A stretch of DNA of 64,000 nt from Amycolatopsis bartoniae (GCF_014191255.1 NZ_JACHWH010000004.1:106001-170000); one strand, 5' to 3'; positions 49,181-59,787 are shown, counted from the first letter of the stretch. The notes: generated by a model from the letters alone, not told the origin. Translations and numbers: made by a program.

Positions 49181-50584
49181 TCAGTCCAGGTCGTCGTGCC
49201 TCATCAGCTGTCGTCCGGCCTCCGTGATCGAGCCCGACAGCGACGGGTACACCGAGAACGTCAGCGCGAGGTGCTCCACCGTCAGCTGGTTCTGCACCGC
49301 GAGCGCGATCGGCAGGATCAGCTCGCTCGCCGACGGCGCGACCACCACGCCACCCACGACGACACCCGTCGCCGGGCGGCAGAACAGCTTCACGAAACCG
49401 TGGCGCAGTCCCTCCATCTTCGCCCGCGCGTTGGTGGCCAGCGGCAGCATGATCGTGCGCGCCGGCACCTCGCCCGAGTCGATCGCCTGCTGCGAGATGC
49501 CCACCGTCGCGATCTCCGGGTGGGTGAACACGTTCGCCGCCACCGTCTTCAACTTGATCGGTGCCACGCCCTCGCCGAGCGCGTGCCACATCGCGATCCG
49601 GCCCTGCATGCTGGCCACCGAGGCGAGCATCAGCACACCCGTGCAGTCACCGGCCGCGTACACGCCCGGCACGCTGGTCCGCGACACCCGGTCGACGGTG
49701 ATGTAGCCGCCCGGCCCCGGCTCGATGCCGACCCGCTCCAGGCCGATGTCCTTCGTGTTCGGCACGGAACCCACCGTCATCAGCGCGTGGCTGGCCTCGA
49801 TGACGCGTCCGTCCGTCAGGTGAACTTCGACACCCTTCTCGGTGCGCTCCACCCTGTCCGCGCGCGCGTGCTTCGCCACCGCCGTCCCGCGCTGGGAGAA
49901 CACCTCCTCCAGCACGGCGGCCGCGTCCGCGTCCTCGTGCGGCAGGACGCGGTCGCGACTGGACACGACCGTCACCTTGACACCCATCTCGGTGTACGCG
50001 GACGCGAACTCGGCGCCCGTGACACCTGATCCGATGACGGCGAGGTGCTCGGGCAGCTCCCGCAGGTCGTACAGCTGCCGCCAGTCGAGGATCCGCTCGC
50101 CGTCGGGCACCGCGCCCGGCAGCACGCGCGGGGTGGCGCCGGTGGCGATGAGCACCACGTCGGCGTCGAGCACCTCCGGCTCACCCGATCGTGGGGTGAC
50201 GTGCACCTTGTGCTGGGCCAGTCCCGGCTCCTCGTCGGCGAACCGCGCCTCGCCGATGACCACCCGCACGCCCTCGCGCTGCACGCGGGCGCGGATGTCC
50301 GCCGACTGGGCGAGCGCGAGCCCCTTCACGCGGCCGTGCACGGTGCGCAGGTCGATGCGGGTGTCGGCGAGATCAGTGGCGATCCCCAGCTCACCGAGGC
50401 CGTGCAGGGACGCGCGGGCGCCCGAGGAGGCGATGAACGTCTTGGACGGGACGCAGTCGTAGAGCACGCACGCGCCGCCGAGCCCGTCCCGTTCGACGAC
50501 CGTGACGTCGGCGCCGTGCTGGGCGGCCACCAGCGCCGCCTCGTAGCCGGCCGGGCCCCCGCCCATGATCACGATCCTGGTCAC
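49181..50584 (-). CDS. lpdA: NAD(P)H-quinone dehydrogenase, LpdA type (flavoprotein disulfide reductase family)
   Basis: 467 residues, GTG. FAD loop RIVIMGGGPAGYEAALVAAQHGADVTVVE, then GLGGACVLYDCVPSKTFIAS: a CX4C pair is present. NAD(P) loop LAVIGSGVTGAEFASAYTEMGVKVTVV, FAD closure GVYAAGDCTGVLMLASVA. The C-terminal dimer domain ends TFSVYPSLSGSITEAGRQLM, lacking the His-Glu of true dihydrolipoamide dehydrogenases, as in M. tuberculosis LpdA (Rv3303c), which reduces quinones. So lipoamide reduction is unlikely; a role in redox defence is more probable. Divergent from the GGCT-like gene across 97 bases. Confidence 0.9.
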   Translation of the reverse strand: MTRIVIMGGGPAGYEAALVAAQHGADVTVVERDGLGGACVLYDCVPSKTFIASSGARASLHGLGELGIATDLADTRIDLRTVHGRVKGLALAQSADIRARVQREGVRVVIGEARFADEEPGLAQHKVHVTPRSGEPEVLDADVVLIATGATPRVLPGAVPDGERILDWRQLYDLRELPEHLAVIGSGVTGAEFASAYTEMGVKVTVVSSRDRVLPHEDADAAAVLEEVFSQRGTAVAKHARADRVERTEKGVEVHLTDGRVIEASHALMTVGSVPNTKDIGLERVGIEPGPGGYITVDRVSRTSVPGVYAAGDCTGVLMLASVASMQGRIAMWHALGEGVAPIKLKTVAANVFTHPEIATVGISQQAIDSGEVPARTIMLPLATNARAKMEGLRHGFVKLFCRPATGVVVGGVVVAPSASELILPIALAVQNQLTVEHLALTFSVYPSLSGSITEAGRQLMRHDDLD

Positions 50585-50681
50585 GTCTGTCCCTCCTCGT
50601 CACACCGCTCGTGTCCACCTTAAGAGGGTGCACCCGGAGTACGTCCGGTCGGGTGAGCAAGGTGCGGCTACCCTTTAGCCC

Positions 50682-51134
50682 GTGCCGTTGTATGCCGCTT
50701 ACGGGTCCAACATGGAGCCCGCGCAGATGATGGAGCGCGCTCCGCACTCGCCGATGGCGGGCAGCGGCTGGCTGGAAGGCTGGCGGCTGACCTTCGGCGG
50801 CGAGGACATCGGGTGGGAGGGTGCGCTCGCCACGATCGTCGAGGACCCCTCGTCCCGCGTGTTCGTCGTGCTCTACGACGTCACCCCGCTGGACGAGGAG
50901 AGGCTGGACCGCTGGGAAGGCGGCGAGCTGGGCCTGCACAACAAGATCCGCCTGCGGGTGCAGACGATGGACGGCTCCGTGGTCGCCTGGCTCTACGTCC
51001 TGGACGCCTACGAGGGCGGCCTGCCCTCCGCGCGGTACCTGGGCGTGCTGGCCGACGCTGCCGAGGCCGCCGGTGCCCCCGCCGACTACGTCGACGACCT
51101 GCGCACCAGACCCTGCCGCGGCATCGCGACGTGA
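50682..51134 (+). CDS. Gamma-glutamylcyclotransferase-like (GGCT/AIG2) protein
   Basis: 150 residues, GTG. The family signature YAAYGSNMEPAQMMERAPHS opens the protein (Y-G-S-N substrate loop); AYEGGLPSARYLGVLADAAEAAGAPADYVDDL closes it, with the usual P-S-x-x-Y-L and the Y/E region. The general-base Glu of GGCT probably corresponds to the Glu within RWEGGELG. Family enzymes release 5-oxoproline from gamma-glutamyl peptides; in an actinobacterium with mycothiol instead of glutathione the substrate is open. A strong terminator follows. Confidence 0.86.
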   Translation: MPLYAAYGSNMEPAQMMERAPHSPMAGSGWLEGWRLTFGGEDIGWEGALATIVEDPSSRVFVVLYDVTPLDEERLDRWEGGELGLHNKIRLRVQTMDGSVVAWLYVLDAYEGGLPSARYLGVLADAAEAAGAPADYVDDLRTRPCRGIAT

Positions 51135-51136
51135 GA

Positions 51137-51166
51137 AAGGGCCCGCCGGAAACCCGGCGGGCCCTT
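51137..51166. terminator. Bidirectional intrinsic terminator between convergent genes
   Basis: AAGGGCCCGCCGG (51137-51149) and CCGGCGGGCCCTT (51154-51166) form a perfect 13-base stem with loop AAAC, then CTTC. It separates the GGCT-like gene from the convergent M20 amidohydrolase. Confidence 0.9.
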
Positions 51167-51180
51167 CTTCGTCACAGCGC

Positions 51181-52476
51181 TCAGGCCAGCGCGGCCAGTG
51201 CCGTGTGGACCATGCAGCGCACGCCGACGGCCAGCGCGCGCTCGTCGAGCTCGAACGTCGGCCGGTGCAGGTCGCGCATCTCACCCTCCCCGCTCCACAC
51301 GCCGAGGCGGAAGAACGCGCCCGGGATGTGCTGCAGGTACCACGCGAAGTCCTCGCCGCCCGACGACTGCTCGGTACCGGTCAGCGCCTGCTCGCCGAGC
51401 GCCGCGGTGACCCCGGCCCGCAGGATCGCGCTGCTGTCCGGGTCGCTGACCAGCGGCGGGACGCCGCGCCGGTAGTCGAGCTTGAAGCCGACGCCGGTGG
51501 GCGCCAGCAGCGACTCGACGGACGACTGGACGAGCGGTTCGAGCGCCTTCCACACGTCGTGCTCGGCGGTGCGCAGGGTGCCGCGCAGCGCGCCGTCCTG
51601 CGGCACGGCGTTGGCCGCCTGCCCGGCGTGCACCGCGCCCCACACCAGCACGGTGCCCGAACGCGGGTCGACGCGGCGCGAGAGCAGCGACGGCAGTGAG
51701 GTGATCACCACACCCAGCGCGTGCACGAGGTCGGCGGTCAGGTGCGGCCGCGAGGTGTGGCCGCCGGGCGAGGTGAGCTGCAGCTCGATGAGGTCCGCGG
51801 CCGACGTGATCGCGCCGACGCGGGTGCCGACCCTGCCGACCGGCACGCGCGGGTCGCAGTGCAGGCCGAAGATGCGGTCGACGCCCTCCAGCGCGCCCGC
51901 CTCGATCACGTCGAGCGCGCCGCCCGGCATGACCTCCTCGGCGTGCTGGAAGATCAGCCGGACGCGGCCCGGCAGCTCGGGCGCGGACGCGAGCGCGAGC
52001 GCGGCGCCGAGCAGGATGGCGGTGTGCGCGTCGTGCCCGCAGGCGTGCGCCGCACCCTCCACAGTGGACGAATAGGGCAGCCCGGACGCCTCGGTGAGTG
52101 GCAGCGCGTCGATGTCGGCCCGCAGCGCCACGCAGCCGGGTCCACTCCCGACATCACAGATGACACCGGTGCCGCCGGGCAGGACCTTCGGTTCGAGGCC
52201 CGCCGAGCGCAGCACCGCGCAGATCAGCTCCGTCGTCGCGTACTCGTGCCGGGAGAGCTCCGGGTTGGCGTGGATGTGGCGGCGCCAGGCGACGACGTCC
52301 GCGCCACCCCGCTCGAGCCACTGGTCCAGCCAGTACGGTCCTCTGCCCGCACCGAGGTCGGTCACGGGTGCCATGCTGACGCCGTCCGCGGTGATCAGCG
52401 CGTCGGATGCCCCGAAAGAGGCCCCTCGCGCGTAGCGGTCGCCGGGGGTTTCCGGCCGTGAGTCGAGCACGGTCAC
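51181..52476 (-). CDS. M20-family amidohydrolase (N-acyl-amino acid / IAA-amino acid hydrolase type)
   Basis: 431 residues from the GTG at 52476, chosen for a GGAGG six bases upstream; an inner ATG at 52374 would give 397 residues, closer to family average. Zn-binding core: WRRHIHANPELSRHEYATTELI, CVALRADIDALPLTEASGLPYSS, GAAHACGHDAHTAILLGAALALA (H-A-C-G-H-D), LIFQHAEEVMPGGALDVIEAGAL, the lid-domain SPGGHTSRPHL and SSGGEDFAWYLQHIPGAFFRLG. It hydrolyses N-acylated amino acids or similar amides. The first 50 residues have no family counterpart, so the shorter start deserves checking. Confidence 0.9.
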   Translation of the reverse strand: MTVLDSRPETPGDRYARGASFGASDALITADGVSMAPVTDLGAGRGPYWLDQWLERGGADVVAWRRHIHANPELSRHEYATTELICAVLRSAGLEPKVLPGGTGVICDVGSGPGCVALRADIDALPLTEASGLPYSSTVEGAAHACGHDAHTAILLGAALALASAPELPGRVRLIFQHAEEVMPGGALDVIEAGALEGVDRIFGLHCDPRVPVGRVGTRVGAITSAADLIELQLTSPGGHTSRPHLTADLVHALGVVITSLPSLLSRRVDPRSGTVLVWGAVHAGQAANAVPQDGALRGTLRTAEHDVWKALEPLVQSSVESLLAPTGVGFKLDYRRGVPPLVSDPDSSAILRAGVTAALGEQALTGTEQSSGGEDFAWYLQHIPGAFFRLGVWSGEGEMRDLHRPTFELDERALAVGVRCMVHTALAALA

Positions 52477-52636
52477 ACCGAACCTCCAAATGCACAAAGC
52501 GCGTAACCCATTTGACGCAATATTGCACGATGCAGGCGGCAAGAAACTCGTCCCGCGGGGGTCCCGGGTTAGCCGGTAGTGGATCTGCGTTGAACGGCAG
52601 AGGGGAATTCGGCCCAGGCGTACTCCTGGTGCCCGT

Positions 52637-52957
52637 TCACTTACCTTTCGCCTGGTCGGAGGACTTCTTGCGACGCTTGCGCCGGATGCTGCGTCCCCAC
52701 ACGACGATCACGAGGAGTATCGCCGCGATCACGCCGACGACCACCTTGTTCTTGGTTTTCCGCTGGTTGGCGCGCTCGTTGTCCGCGGGATCGATGACGG
52801 GACCCGGCGCGGGGGTCTGCTGCCCGACCAGCACAGCCGAGGCGGGAGCCTGTGTGGTCACGGCGACGGCGGCGGGCGCGGCTGCGACGACCGGTGCGGT
52901 GAACGACAGCAGCACGCCGAGCAGCAACGCCGCGAGAGCGGCACGCACCTTGTCCAT
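52637..52957 (-). CDS. Small secreted or double-anchored protein of unknown function
   Basis: 106 residues, ATG. A signal peptide (VRAALAALLLGVLLSFTAPVVAAAPAAVA, cut probably after A-A-A), a Pro/Ala/Val/Gln-rich extracellular stretch (about 30-60), one transmembrane helix (NKVVVGVIAAILLVIVVWG, about 69-88) and a strongly basic tail (RSIRRKRRKKSSDQAKGK). This layout, with no sorting motif but a C-terminal helix and basic tail, suggests a small cell-surface protein. No family recognised. It precedes no gene in tight coupling. Confidence 0.7.
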   Translation of the reverse strand: MDKVRAALAALLLGVLLSFTAPVVAAAPAAVAVTTQAPASAVLVGQQTPAPGPVIDPADNERANQRKTKNKVVVGVIAAILLVIVVWGRSIRRKRRKKSSDQAKGK

Positions 52958-53008
52958 CGACTTCCCTCCCTCGCCCGGACCACAGTTTGCCTCGCGAGGT
53001 ACTCGAAG

Positions 53009-53992
53009 TCACGCTCCGAACGCGTCGAGTATGCGTTGTGCCGCGAGTGTGGCGGTGAGTTCGCCGTCCCGCACGGCCTGTTCCACCTCGGGGACGATGC
53101 CGCGCACGCCGGGGTGTTCGGCGAGGCGGCCGAGCAGCTGCTCCCGCACCATCGACCAGGTCCAGTCGACCTGCTGTTGCTGGCGTTTCGTGTCCAGTTC
53201 GCCCGATTCGAGCAGTTGTTCGCGGTGCCGTTCGATCTGCTGCCACACCGTGTCGAGGCCGACGTCGTTGAGCCCGCTGCACGTCAGCACGGGCGGGGTC
53301 CACGGCGCGTCCGGCCCGTAGATCATCCGCAGCGCTCCGGCGAGCTCGCGAGCCGCGCGCTTGGCGTCGCGCTCGTGCTCGCCGTCGGCCTTGTTGACCG
53401 CGATGACGTCGGCCAGTTCGAGGACGCCCTTCTTGATGCCCTGCAGCTGGTCCCCGGTGCGCGCGAGGGTCAGGTACAGGAAGCAGTCCACCATGTTCGC
53501 GACGGTCACTTCGGACTGTCCTACCCCGACGGTCTCGACCAGCACGACGTCGTAACCCGCCGCCTCCATCAGCACGATCGTCTCGCGCGTGGCCCGCGCG
53601 ACGCCGCCGAGCGTGCCGGACGTCGGCGATGGGCGGATGAACGCGGCCGGGTCGACGGCCAGCCGCGCCATGCGCGTCTTGTCGCCGAGGATGCTGCCAC
53701 CCGTGCGGGTGGACGACGGGTCGACCGCGAGCACGGCCACGCGGTGGCCGGCTCCGGTCAGGTCGACGCCCAGCTGGTCGATGAAAGTCGACTTACCGAC
53801 TCCGGGTACGCCCGTGATACCGACCCGGCGCGCGCCGCCGGAGTGCGGCAGCAGCTCGACCAGCAGCTCCTGCGCCTGCCTGCGGTGGTCGGCGCGCTGG
53901 GACTCGACCAGCGTGATCGCGCGGGACAGCGTGCCCCGGTCACCCGCGAGGACACCCTTGGCGTAGGCGCCGACGTCGACCGTGCGCGCCAC
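53009..53992 (-). CDS. meaB: Methylmalonyl-CoA mutase-associated GTPase
   Basis: 327 residues, GTG directly abutting the mutB stop. G3E-family GTPase: [19 protein letters not shown] (Walker A), [58 protein letters not shown] (N-K-x-D) and the C-terminal dimerisation helix block. MeaB gates B12 delivery to methylmalonyl-CoA mutase and protects it from inactivation. It is the third gene of mutA-mutB-meaB, which is the usual actinobacterial order. Confidence 0.94.
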   Translation of the reverse strand: MARTVDVGAYAKGVLAGDRGTLSRAITLVESQRADHRRQAQELLVELLPHSGGARRVGITGVPGVGKSTFIDQLGVDLTGAGHRVAVLAVDPSSTRTGGSILGDKTRMARLAVDPAAFIRPSPTSGTLGGVARATRETIVLMEAAGYDVVLVETVGVGQSEVTVANMVDCFLYLTLARTGDQLQGIKKGVLELADVIAVNKADGEHERDAKRAARELAGALRMIYGPDAPWTPPVLTCSGLNDVGLDTVWQQIERHREQLLESGELDTKRQQQQVDWTWSMVREQLLGRLAEHPGVRGIVPEVEQAVRDGELTATLAAQRILDAFGA

Positions 53993-56155
53993 TCAGTCCC
54001 GCTCCAGCTGGTCGAGCAGGTCCAGCGCGGCCTCCGCGATCACGGTGCCCGGCCCGAAGATCGCCGCCGCACCGGCCGCCCGCAGCTCGTCGTAGTCCTG
54101 CGGCGGGATGACCCCGCCGACGACGACCATCACGTCCTCGCGGTTCAGCTTGGCGAGCTCCTCGCGCAACGCGGGCACCAGCGACAGGTGACCGGCGGCG
54201 AGCGACGACACGCCGACGATGTGCACGTCGGCCTCGACGGCCTGGCGCGCCACCTCCTCGGGCGTGGAGAACAGCGGGCCCACGTCGACGTCGAAACCGA
54301 GGTCGGCGAACGCGGTCGCGATCACCTTCTGGCCGCGGTCGTGCCCGTCCTGGCCCATCTTCGCGACCAGGATGCGGGGCCTGCGCCCCTCGGCCTCCGC
54401 GAACGCCTCGACCCGCTCACGCGCCTTGCCCACGTTCTCGCTCTTCCCGACCTCGTCGCGGTACACGCCCGAGATCGTACGAATCTGGCCCGAGTGCCGC
54501 CCCCAGACCTTTTCCAGCGCTCCGGAGATCTCGCCGACGGTGGCCTTGGCACGGGCGGCGTCGACGGCCAGTTCCAGCAGGTTGCCTTCCCCATCGGCGG
54601 CCGCGGTGAGCCGCCGCAGCGCGTCCTCCACCGCCGTCTGGTCCCGCTCCTCGCGCAGCCGCCGCAGCTTCTCCAGCTGCTGGGCGCGCACACCGGCGTT
54701 GTCGACCTTCAGCACGTCGATCTGCTGGTCGTCCACCACGCGGTACTTGTTCACGCCGATCACCGGCTGGCGTCCGGAGTCGATGCGGGCCTGCGTGCGC
54801 GCCGCGGCCTCCTCGATGCGCAGCTTCGGAATGCCCGCGTCGATCGCGCGGGCCATGCCGCCCGCCGACTCGACCTCAGAGATGTGGCCCCACGCCTTGC
54901 GCGCGAGGTCGTAGGTGAGCCGCTCGACGAACGCGCTGCCGCCCCACGGGTCGATCACGCGCGTGGTGCCGGACTCCTGCTGCAACAGCAGCTGCGTGTT
55001 GCGGGCGATGCGCGCGGAGAAGTCGGTGGGCAGCGCGAGCGCCTCGTCGAGGGCGTTGGTGTGCAGGGACTGCGTGTGCCCCTGCGTTGCCGCCATCGCC
55101 TCGACGCACGTGCGCACCACGTTGTTGAACACGTCCTGCGCGGTGAGCGACCAGCCCGACGTCTGGCAGTGGGTGCGCAGGGAAAGCGATTTCTCGTTCT
55201 CCGGCGCGAACTGCCCGACGAGCTTCGCCCACAGCAGCCGCGCGGCCCGCATCTTCGCGACTTCCATGAAGAAGTTCATCCCGATGGCCCAGAAGAACGA
55301 CAGCCGCGGCGCGAACTTGTCGATGCCCAGCCCCGCGTCCAGGCCCGCGCGGATGTACTCGACGCCGTCTGCGAGCGTGTAGGCCAGCTCCAGGTCGGCG
55401 GTGGCCCCGGCCTCCTGCATGTGGTAGCCGGAGATCGAGATCGAGTTGAACCGCGGCATCCGCTGCGAGGTGTAGCCGAAGATGTCGGAGATGATCCGCA
55501 TCGACGGCTGCGGCGGGTAGATGTAGGTGTTGCGGACCATGAACTCCTTGAGGATGTCGTTCTGGATGGTCCCGGCCAGCTGTTCGGGCGCGACGCCCTG
55601 CTCCTCGGCGGCCACGATGTAGAGCGCCATGACGGGCAGCACGGCGCCGTTCATGGTCATCGACACGCTCATCCGGTCCAGCGGGATGCCGTCGAACAGC
55701 TGGCGCATGTCGTAGATCGAGTCGATCGCCACGCCCGCCATGCCGACGTCCCCCGCGACGCGCGGGTGGTCGGAGTCGTACCCGCGGTGGGTGGCGAGGT
55801 CGAACGCGACGGAAAGCCCTTTCTGGCCCGCCGCCAGGTTCCGCCGGTAGAACGCGTTCGACTCCTCGGCGGTGGAGAACCCGGCGTACTGGCGGATGGT
55901 CCAGGGCTGGGTGGTGTACATCGTCGGGTACGGCCCGCGCAGGAACGGCGCGATCCCGGGGTACGTGCCCAGGAAGTCCACATCGGACAGATCGGCGGCG
56001 GTGTAGAGCGGCTTCACGCCGATGCCCTCTGGCGTCTCCCACGCCAGCGCGTCCGGGCCCTTGCCCGTGCTCGCCTGCAGCGCCTCGGCCCAGTCGCCCG
56101 CGGTGGCGGGGTCCGGGATGCCGAGCTCGACGTCGGAGAAGTCGGGGATGGCCAT
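53993..56155 (-). CDS. mutB: Methylmalonyl-CoA mutase, large (catalytic) subunit
   Basis: 720 residues from the ATG at 56155, overlapping the mutA stop (TGATG). TIM barrel: [68 protein letters not shown], with the substrate residues Tyr-Thr-x-Gln and Arg. C-terminal B12 domain with [36 protein letters not shown] (D-x-H-x-x-G), then [15 protein letters not shown]. It isomerises (R)-methylmalonyl-CoA to succinyl-CoA, taking the product of the PccB/AccA carboxylase after epimerisation. Confidence 0.96.
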   Translation of the reverse strand: MAIPDFSDVELGIPDPATAGDWAEALQASTGKGPDALAWETPEGIGVKPLYTAADLSDVDFLGTYPGIAPFLRGPYPTMYTTQPWTIRQYAGFSTAEESNAFYRRNLAAGQKGLSVAFDLATHRGYDSDHPRVAGDVGMAGVAIDSIYDMRQLFDGIPLDRMSVSMTMNGAVLPVMALYIVAAEEQGVAPEQLAGTIQNDILKEFMVRNTYIYPPQPSMRIISDIFGYTSQRMPRFNSISISGYHMQEAGATADLELAYTLADGVEYIRAGLDAGLGIDKFAPRLSFFWAIGMNFFMEVAKMRAARLLWAKLVGQFAPENEKSLSLRTHCQTSGWSLTAQDVFNNVVRTCVEAMAATQGHTQSLHTNALDEALALPTDFSARIARNTQLLLQQESGTTRVIDPWGGSAFVERLTYDLARKAWGHISEVESAGGMARAIDAGIPKLRIEEAAARTQARIDSGRQPVIGVNKYRVVDDQQIDVLKVDNAGVRAQQLEKLRRLREERDQTAVEDALRRLTAAADGEGNLLELAVDAARAKATVGEISGALEKVWGRHSGQIRTISGVYRDEVGKSENVGKARERVEAFAEAEGRRPRILVAKMGQDGHDRGQKVIATAFADLGFDVDVGPLFSTPEEVARQAVEADVHIVGVSSLAAGHLSLVPALREELAKLNREDVMVVVGGVIPPQDYDELRAAGAAAIFGPGTVIAEAALDLLDQLERD

Positions 56156-58008
56156 CACTTCACTCCCAGCGTTTCGAGGGTGCTGGTCAGCACGGCGACC
56201 GCGTCGCAGCCGGTGTACGCGAACCCGCTGATCCCACGGTAGGACTCGGCGGGCTTGCCCGCGAGGAGCACGGCTTTCGCCCCGGCCGCACGCAACCCGG
56301 CGGCGACCTCGTTCGCCTGCTCGCCGTAGGACCGGTCGCTGCCGCACAGGCACGCGACGGCGGCGCCGCTCGCGCGGAACGCCTCGACCGGGTCGTCGAC
56401 CGCGCCGGGGTTGACGGGCTCGATACCGCCCGCCTGGAACAGGTTCGACGCGAACATCGCGCGCGCGGTGTGCGCCGCGAGCGGGCCCAGGGTGGCGAGG
56501 AAGACCTTCGGCCGTTCGCCGTGCTCGGCCAGGTGGGCGTCGGAACGGTCGCGCAGCCGCTCGAACTGCTCGGCGTAGCGGCGCTTCGGCAGACCGCCGC
56601 CGGGCTCGACGACGGCGGGCAGCGGCTCGCGCTCCACCGGCTGCTCCGCCAGGTGCGGGAACTCGCTGACCCCGGTGATCGGGTCCTCGCGGGTGGCCAG
56701 CCGCTTCGCGCGCTTCTCCCACGTCTCGGCGAGCCGGTCGCGCACGAACCCCGAACGCAGCGCGGCTTCGATGCCGCCCTGGCGCTCCAGCTCGGTGAAC
56801 TCACGCCACGCCGCGTTCGCCAGCGCGTCGGTGAGGTTCTCGACGTACCAGGAGCCGCCCGCCGGGTCGATGACGCCCGCGAGCCGCGACTCCTCCAGCA
56901 GGATCGACTGCGTGTTGCGCGCGATGCGCCGCGAGAAGGCGTCGGGCTGGCCGATCGCCGCGTCGAACGGCAGGACCGTCACCGCGTCCGCGCCGCCGAC
57001 GCCCGCCGCGAAGCAGGCGACGGTGGTGCGCAGCATGTTCACCCAGGGGTCGCGCCGCGTGAGCATCGCGGTGGACGTGACGGCGTGCTGCTTCATGCCG
57101 TGCGCGGTGCCACCGGACACCTCGGTCACGCGCGCCCACAGCCTGCGGGCGGCGCGCAGCTTGGCGATGGTGAGGAACTGGTCGGCGGTCGCGGCGAACC
57201 GGAACTCCAGCCGCCCCGCCGCGTCGTCGACGTCCAGCCCGGCTTCGGTCAGCGCTCGCAGGTAGGCGACCCCGGCCGCGATCACGGCGCCGAGCTCCTG
57301 TGCGTCGGAGCCGCCCGCCTCGTGGTACGGCAGCCCGTCCGCGACGAGCGTCCGCAGCTTCGGGTGCTTCGGCGCGAGCCGGGCGGTCAACGCGGCCGCG
57401 GGTGCCACGTCGTGCGCCTCGCCGGTGCGGGCGAGCAGGGTGATCGGGTCGGCGCCGAGGACTCCGGTGACTTCGCTGTCCGGGATCTGCTTCGCCGCGA
57501 GGAGGTCGAGCAGCGCGTTCGCGGCCGCTTCGTACTCCTCCCCCGGTTCGAGCACGACGGGGGCGAGGTCGAGGTACACGCCGTCGAGGGCGTCGGCCAG
57601 CGCGGACGCGGGCAGTGAGTCGCCGCCGACACGCAGCCACACCGAGGACGCGCCGTTCTCCAGGTCCGCGAGGATGGCCTTGTTCGCGGCGGCGGCGTCG
57701 GCGTTCGCGTGCAGCACCCGCACGTCCCACGCGGTGCCCTCGGGCCGCGAGCCTCGCGAGAACGGCGGCAGGCCGGGGAAACCGGCGGGCGCTGCCTCGT
57801 CGTCGGCCGTGTACAGCGGCCGGATCTCGATGCCGTCGTAGGTCCGCGTGGTGAGCAGGCTCTCCGGAGCGCCGTCGAAGTCCTCGGGCAGCGCGCCGCT
57901 CTTGCGCAGCACCCCGGCCACGAGACGCTGCCAGTCCGCCCGCTGCGGCGCCGGGAACTCGGCCGCCAGCGCCAGGTCGTCGGGCTCCGTTGTCCCAGCC
58001 TGAGTCAT
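56155..58008 (-). CDS. mutA: Methylmalonyl-CoA mutase, small subunit
   Basis: 617 residues from the ATG at 58008. Like the large subunit in layout, but degenerate: the barrel region has [33 protein letters not shown] without the catalytic YTxQ pattern, and the B12-like end reads [27 protein letters not shown], with the D-x-H-x-x-G ligand motif lost. These are normal family traits for the non-catalytic subunit that stabilises the heterodimer. First gene of the operon, divergent from the kinase gene across 73 bases. Confidence 0.94.
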   Translation of the reverse strand: MTQAGTTEPDDLALAAEFPAPQRADWQRLVAGVLRKSGALPEDFDGAPESLLTTRTYDGIEIRPLYTADDEAAPAGFPGLPPFSRGSRPEGTAWDVRVLHANADAAAANKAILADLENGASSVWLRVGGDSLPASALADALDGVYLDLAPVVLEPGEEYEAAANALLDLLAAKQIPDSEVTGVLGADPITLLARTGEAHDVAPAAALTARLAPKHPKLRTLVADGLPYHEAGGSDAQELGAVIAAGVAYLRALTEAGLDVDDAAGRLEFRFAATADQFLTIAKLRAARRLWARVTEVSGGTAHGMKQHAVTSTAMLTRRDPWVNMLRTTVACFAAGVGGADAVTVLPFDAAIGQPDAFSRRIARNTQSILLEESRLAGVIDPAGGSWYVENLTDALANAAWREFTELERQGGIEAALRSGFVRDRLAETWEKRAKRLATREDPITGVSEFPHLAEQPVEREPLPAVVEPGGGLPKRRYAEQFERLRDRSDAHLAEHGERPKVFLATLGPLAAHTARAMFASNLFQAGGIEPVNPGAVDDPVEAFRASGAAVACLCGSDRSYGEQANEVAAGLRAAGAKAVLLAGKPAESYRGISGFAYTGCDAVAVLTSTLETLGVK

Positions 58009-58069
58009 ACCTGTCGATGGTAGGGGCCGGGCCACCCGGGCAAGTGTGAGCCTGCTCGCGGTCATCCGC

Positions 58070-58082
58070 CAGAATGAAGCCG
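58070..58082 (+). promoter_or_regulatory. Likely -10 element giving a leaderless kinase mRNA
   Basis: CAGAAT at 58070-58075 is spaced so that +1 falls on the GTG at 58082. The -35 (TGAGC around 58047) is weak. No ribosome site is seen ahead of the GTG. Confidence 0.4.
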
Positions 58083-59773
58083 TGCCCACCGACAACGAGG
58101 AACCCCGCGTCGTCGCCGGACGCTACCGGCTGCGCTCGGTGCTGGGCTCCGGCTCGATGGGCACGGTCTGGTCGGCGTACGACGAGTTCCTCCAGCGGCC
58201 GGTGGCGGTCAAGGAGATCCGCCTGCCGCCCGGGGTGACCGCGGGACAGGCCGACGAGCTGCGGGAACGCACGCTGCGTGAAGCCAGGGCCATCGCCGTG
58301 CTGTCGCACCCCAACGTCATCGTGCTGCACGACGTCGCCCGTCAGGACGGCGAGCCGTTCGTCGTGATGGAGCTGCTGCCCTCGCACAGCCTCGCCGACC
58401 TGATCCGCGAGCACGGCCCGCTGACGGTGGAACAGGCCGCCGCCGTGGGTGACGCGGTCGCCGCGGCGCTGGAAGCCGCGCACGCCGCCGGGATCACCCA
58501 CCGCGACGTCAAGCCGGGCAACGTCCTCGTCGCCGACGACGGCCGCATCAAGCTCACCGACTTCGGTATCGCGCGCAACGTTTCCGAGGCGACCATGACC
58601 CGCACGGGCATGACGTTGGGCTCCCCGGCGTACATCGCGCCGGAAATCGCCTCCGGCAAGGCCGTCACGCCCGGTGCGGACCTGTGGGGCCTGGGCGCCA
58701 CGCTCTACAACGCGCTCGAAGGCCATCCGCCGTACGACGCGGACGGTGACCCGCTGGAGACCATCGGCAAGGTGGTCAGGGGCGAGGTGCCCAAGCCGTC
58801 GCCCGGCCCGCTGGCGCCGGTGATCACCGGCCTGATGGCCAAGGAGCCGCAGGACCGCCTGTCGCTGCACCAGGTCCGCCAGCAGCTGTACCCGCTGCTC
58901 ACGAAGGCCCCGCGCGTGTTGTTCGGGCCGGAGATGTTCCAGCAGGCGACGGGACGGCGCCTGGAGGCGACGGACACCCGTGAGATGGCGCCGGCGCCGA
59001 AGCCCGAAGAGAAGCCCGCCGAGAAGCCGGCCGAGGCGAGCCAGGAGCTGGCGGTCGACCCCGGTCCGCTGCCGTTCGCGCCCACCGCCGCTCCCGCGGC
59101 GTTCCCGGCACAGCCGCGGGGGCGCAGCACGAGGGCGACGGTGGCGCTGGTGGGCGTCGCGGTCCTGCTGTTCCTCGTCTGCGCGGCGGGCGGGTTCATG
59201 GCGGCGCGGGTGATCGGCGCCGAGCCCATCACGCCGCCCAGCCGGGAGCAGACCTCCGCGACGGTCGAGCCGCCGCCGACGCAGTTCGAGCGCCGCACGG
59301 GTGACGCGTCGAACGCGCGCGGCCAGGAGGCGACCTTCTCGGTGGAGGTGCCGTCCGACTGGACGAAGTTCACCAGCGCGGGCGTGGGCGACGACCTGCC
59401 CGCGTCGACGCTGGTGGAGTGGGTGTCGCCGGACGGGTCGCAGATGCTCGCCGTGGACCACATCGCCGGGTACTTCCCGAACTACACGATCGACCAGTAC
59501 ACGCAGGCCCTGTCCGCCAACCGTGGCACCGACTTCACGCCGGTCGCCAGCAGCAGGTTGGCCGACCGCGACGGCGTCGCGATGACCTACCGCACGTTCG
59601 ACAAGGGCAGCAGCGGCAGCCCGGCGCAGATCAGCCGCACGACGTTCGTCGAGGTGTTCCGCCACAACACGAGCCTGTGGGCGGTCAGCGTGACGGTGCC
59701 GACGGAGCAGGAAGTCAGCGCGAAGAGCGAGCTGTACGAACGCATCGTGCCGACGTTCACCATCACCGGCTGA
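58082..59773 (+). CDS. Membrane Ser/Thr protein kinase
   Basis: 563 residues from the GTG at 58082. Hanks-type kinase domain about 13-275: GRYRLRSVLGSGSMGTVWSAYD, Lys44 in VAVKEIRLP, ITHRDVKPGNVLVADDGRIKLTDFGIAR (HRD and DFG loops), GSPAYIAPE (P+1) and DLWGLGATLYNALEGHPPYD. A Pro/Ala/Glu-rich juxtamembrane linker follows, then one transmembrane helix (VALVGVAVLLFLVCAAGGFMAARVIG, about 355-380) and an outer domain of about 185 residues with no PASTA repeats (EATFSVEVPSDWTKF...TIDQYTQALSANRG). It probably senses an extracellular signal; the ligand is unknown. It stands alone between mutA and pnp. Confidence 0.9.
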   Translation: MPTDNEEPRVVAGRYRLRSVLGSGSMGTVWSAYDEFLQRPVAVKEIRLPPGVTAGQADELRERTLREARAIAVLSHPNVIVLHDVARQDGEPFVVMELLPSHSLADLIREHGPLTVEQAAAVGDAVAAALEAAHAAGITHRDVKPGNVLVADDGRIKLTDFGIARNVSEATMTRTGMTLGSPAYIAPEIASGKAVTPGADLWGLGATLYNALEGHPPYDADGDPLETIGKVVRGEVPKPSPGPLAPVITGLMAKEPQDRLSLHQVRQQLYPLLTKAPRVLFGPEMFQQATGRRLEATDTREMAPAPKPEEKPAEKPAEASQELAVDPGPLPFAPTAAPAAFPAQPRGRSTRATVALVGVAVLLFLVCAAGGFMAARVIGAEPITPPSREQTSATVEPPPTQFERRTGDASNARGQEATFSVEVPSDWTKFTSAGVGDDLPASTLVEWVSPDGSQMLAVDHIAGYFPNYTIDQYTQALSANRGTDFTPVASSRLADRDGVAMTYRTFDKGSSGSPAQISRTTFVEVFRHNTSLWAVSVTVPTEQEVSAKSELYERIVPTFTITG

Positions 59774-59787
59774 CCTAAGCTCACCGC

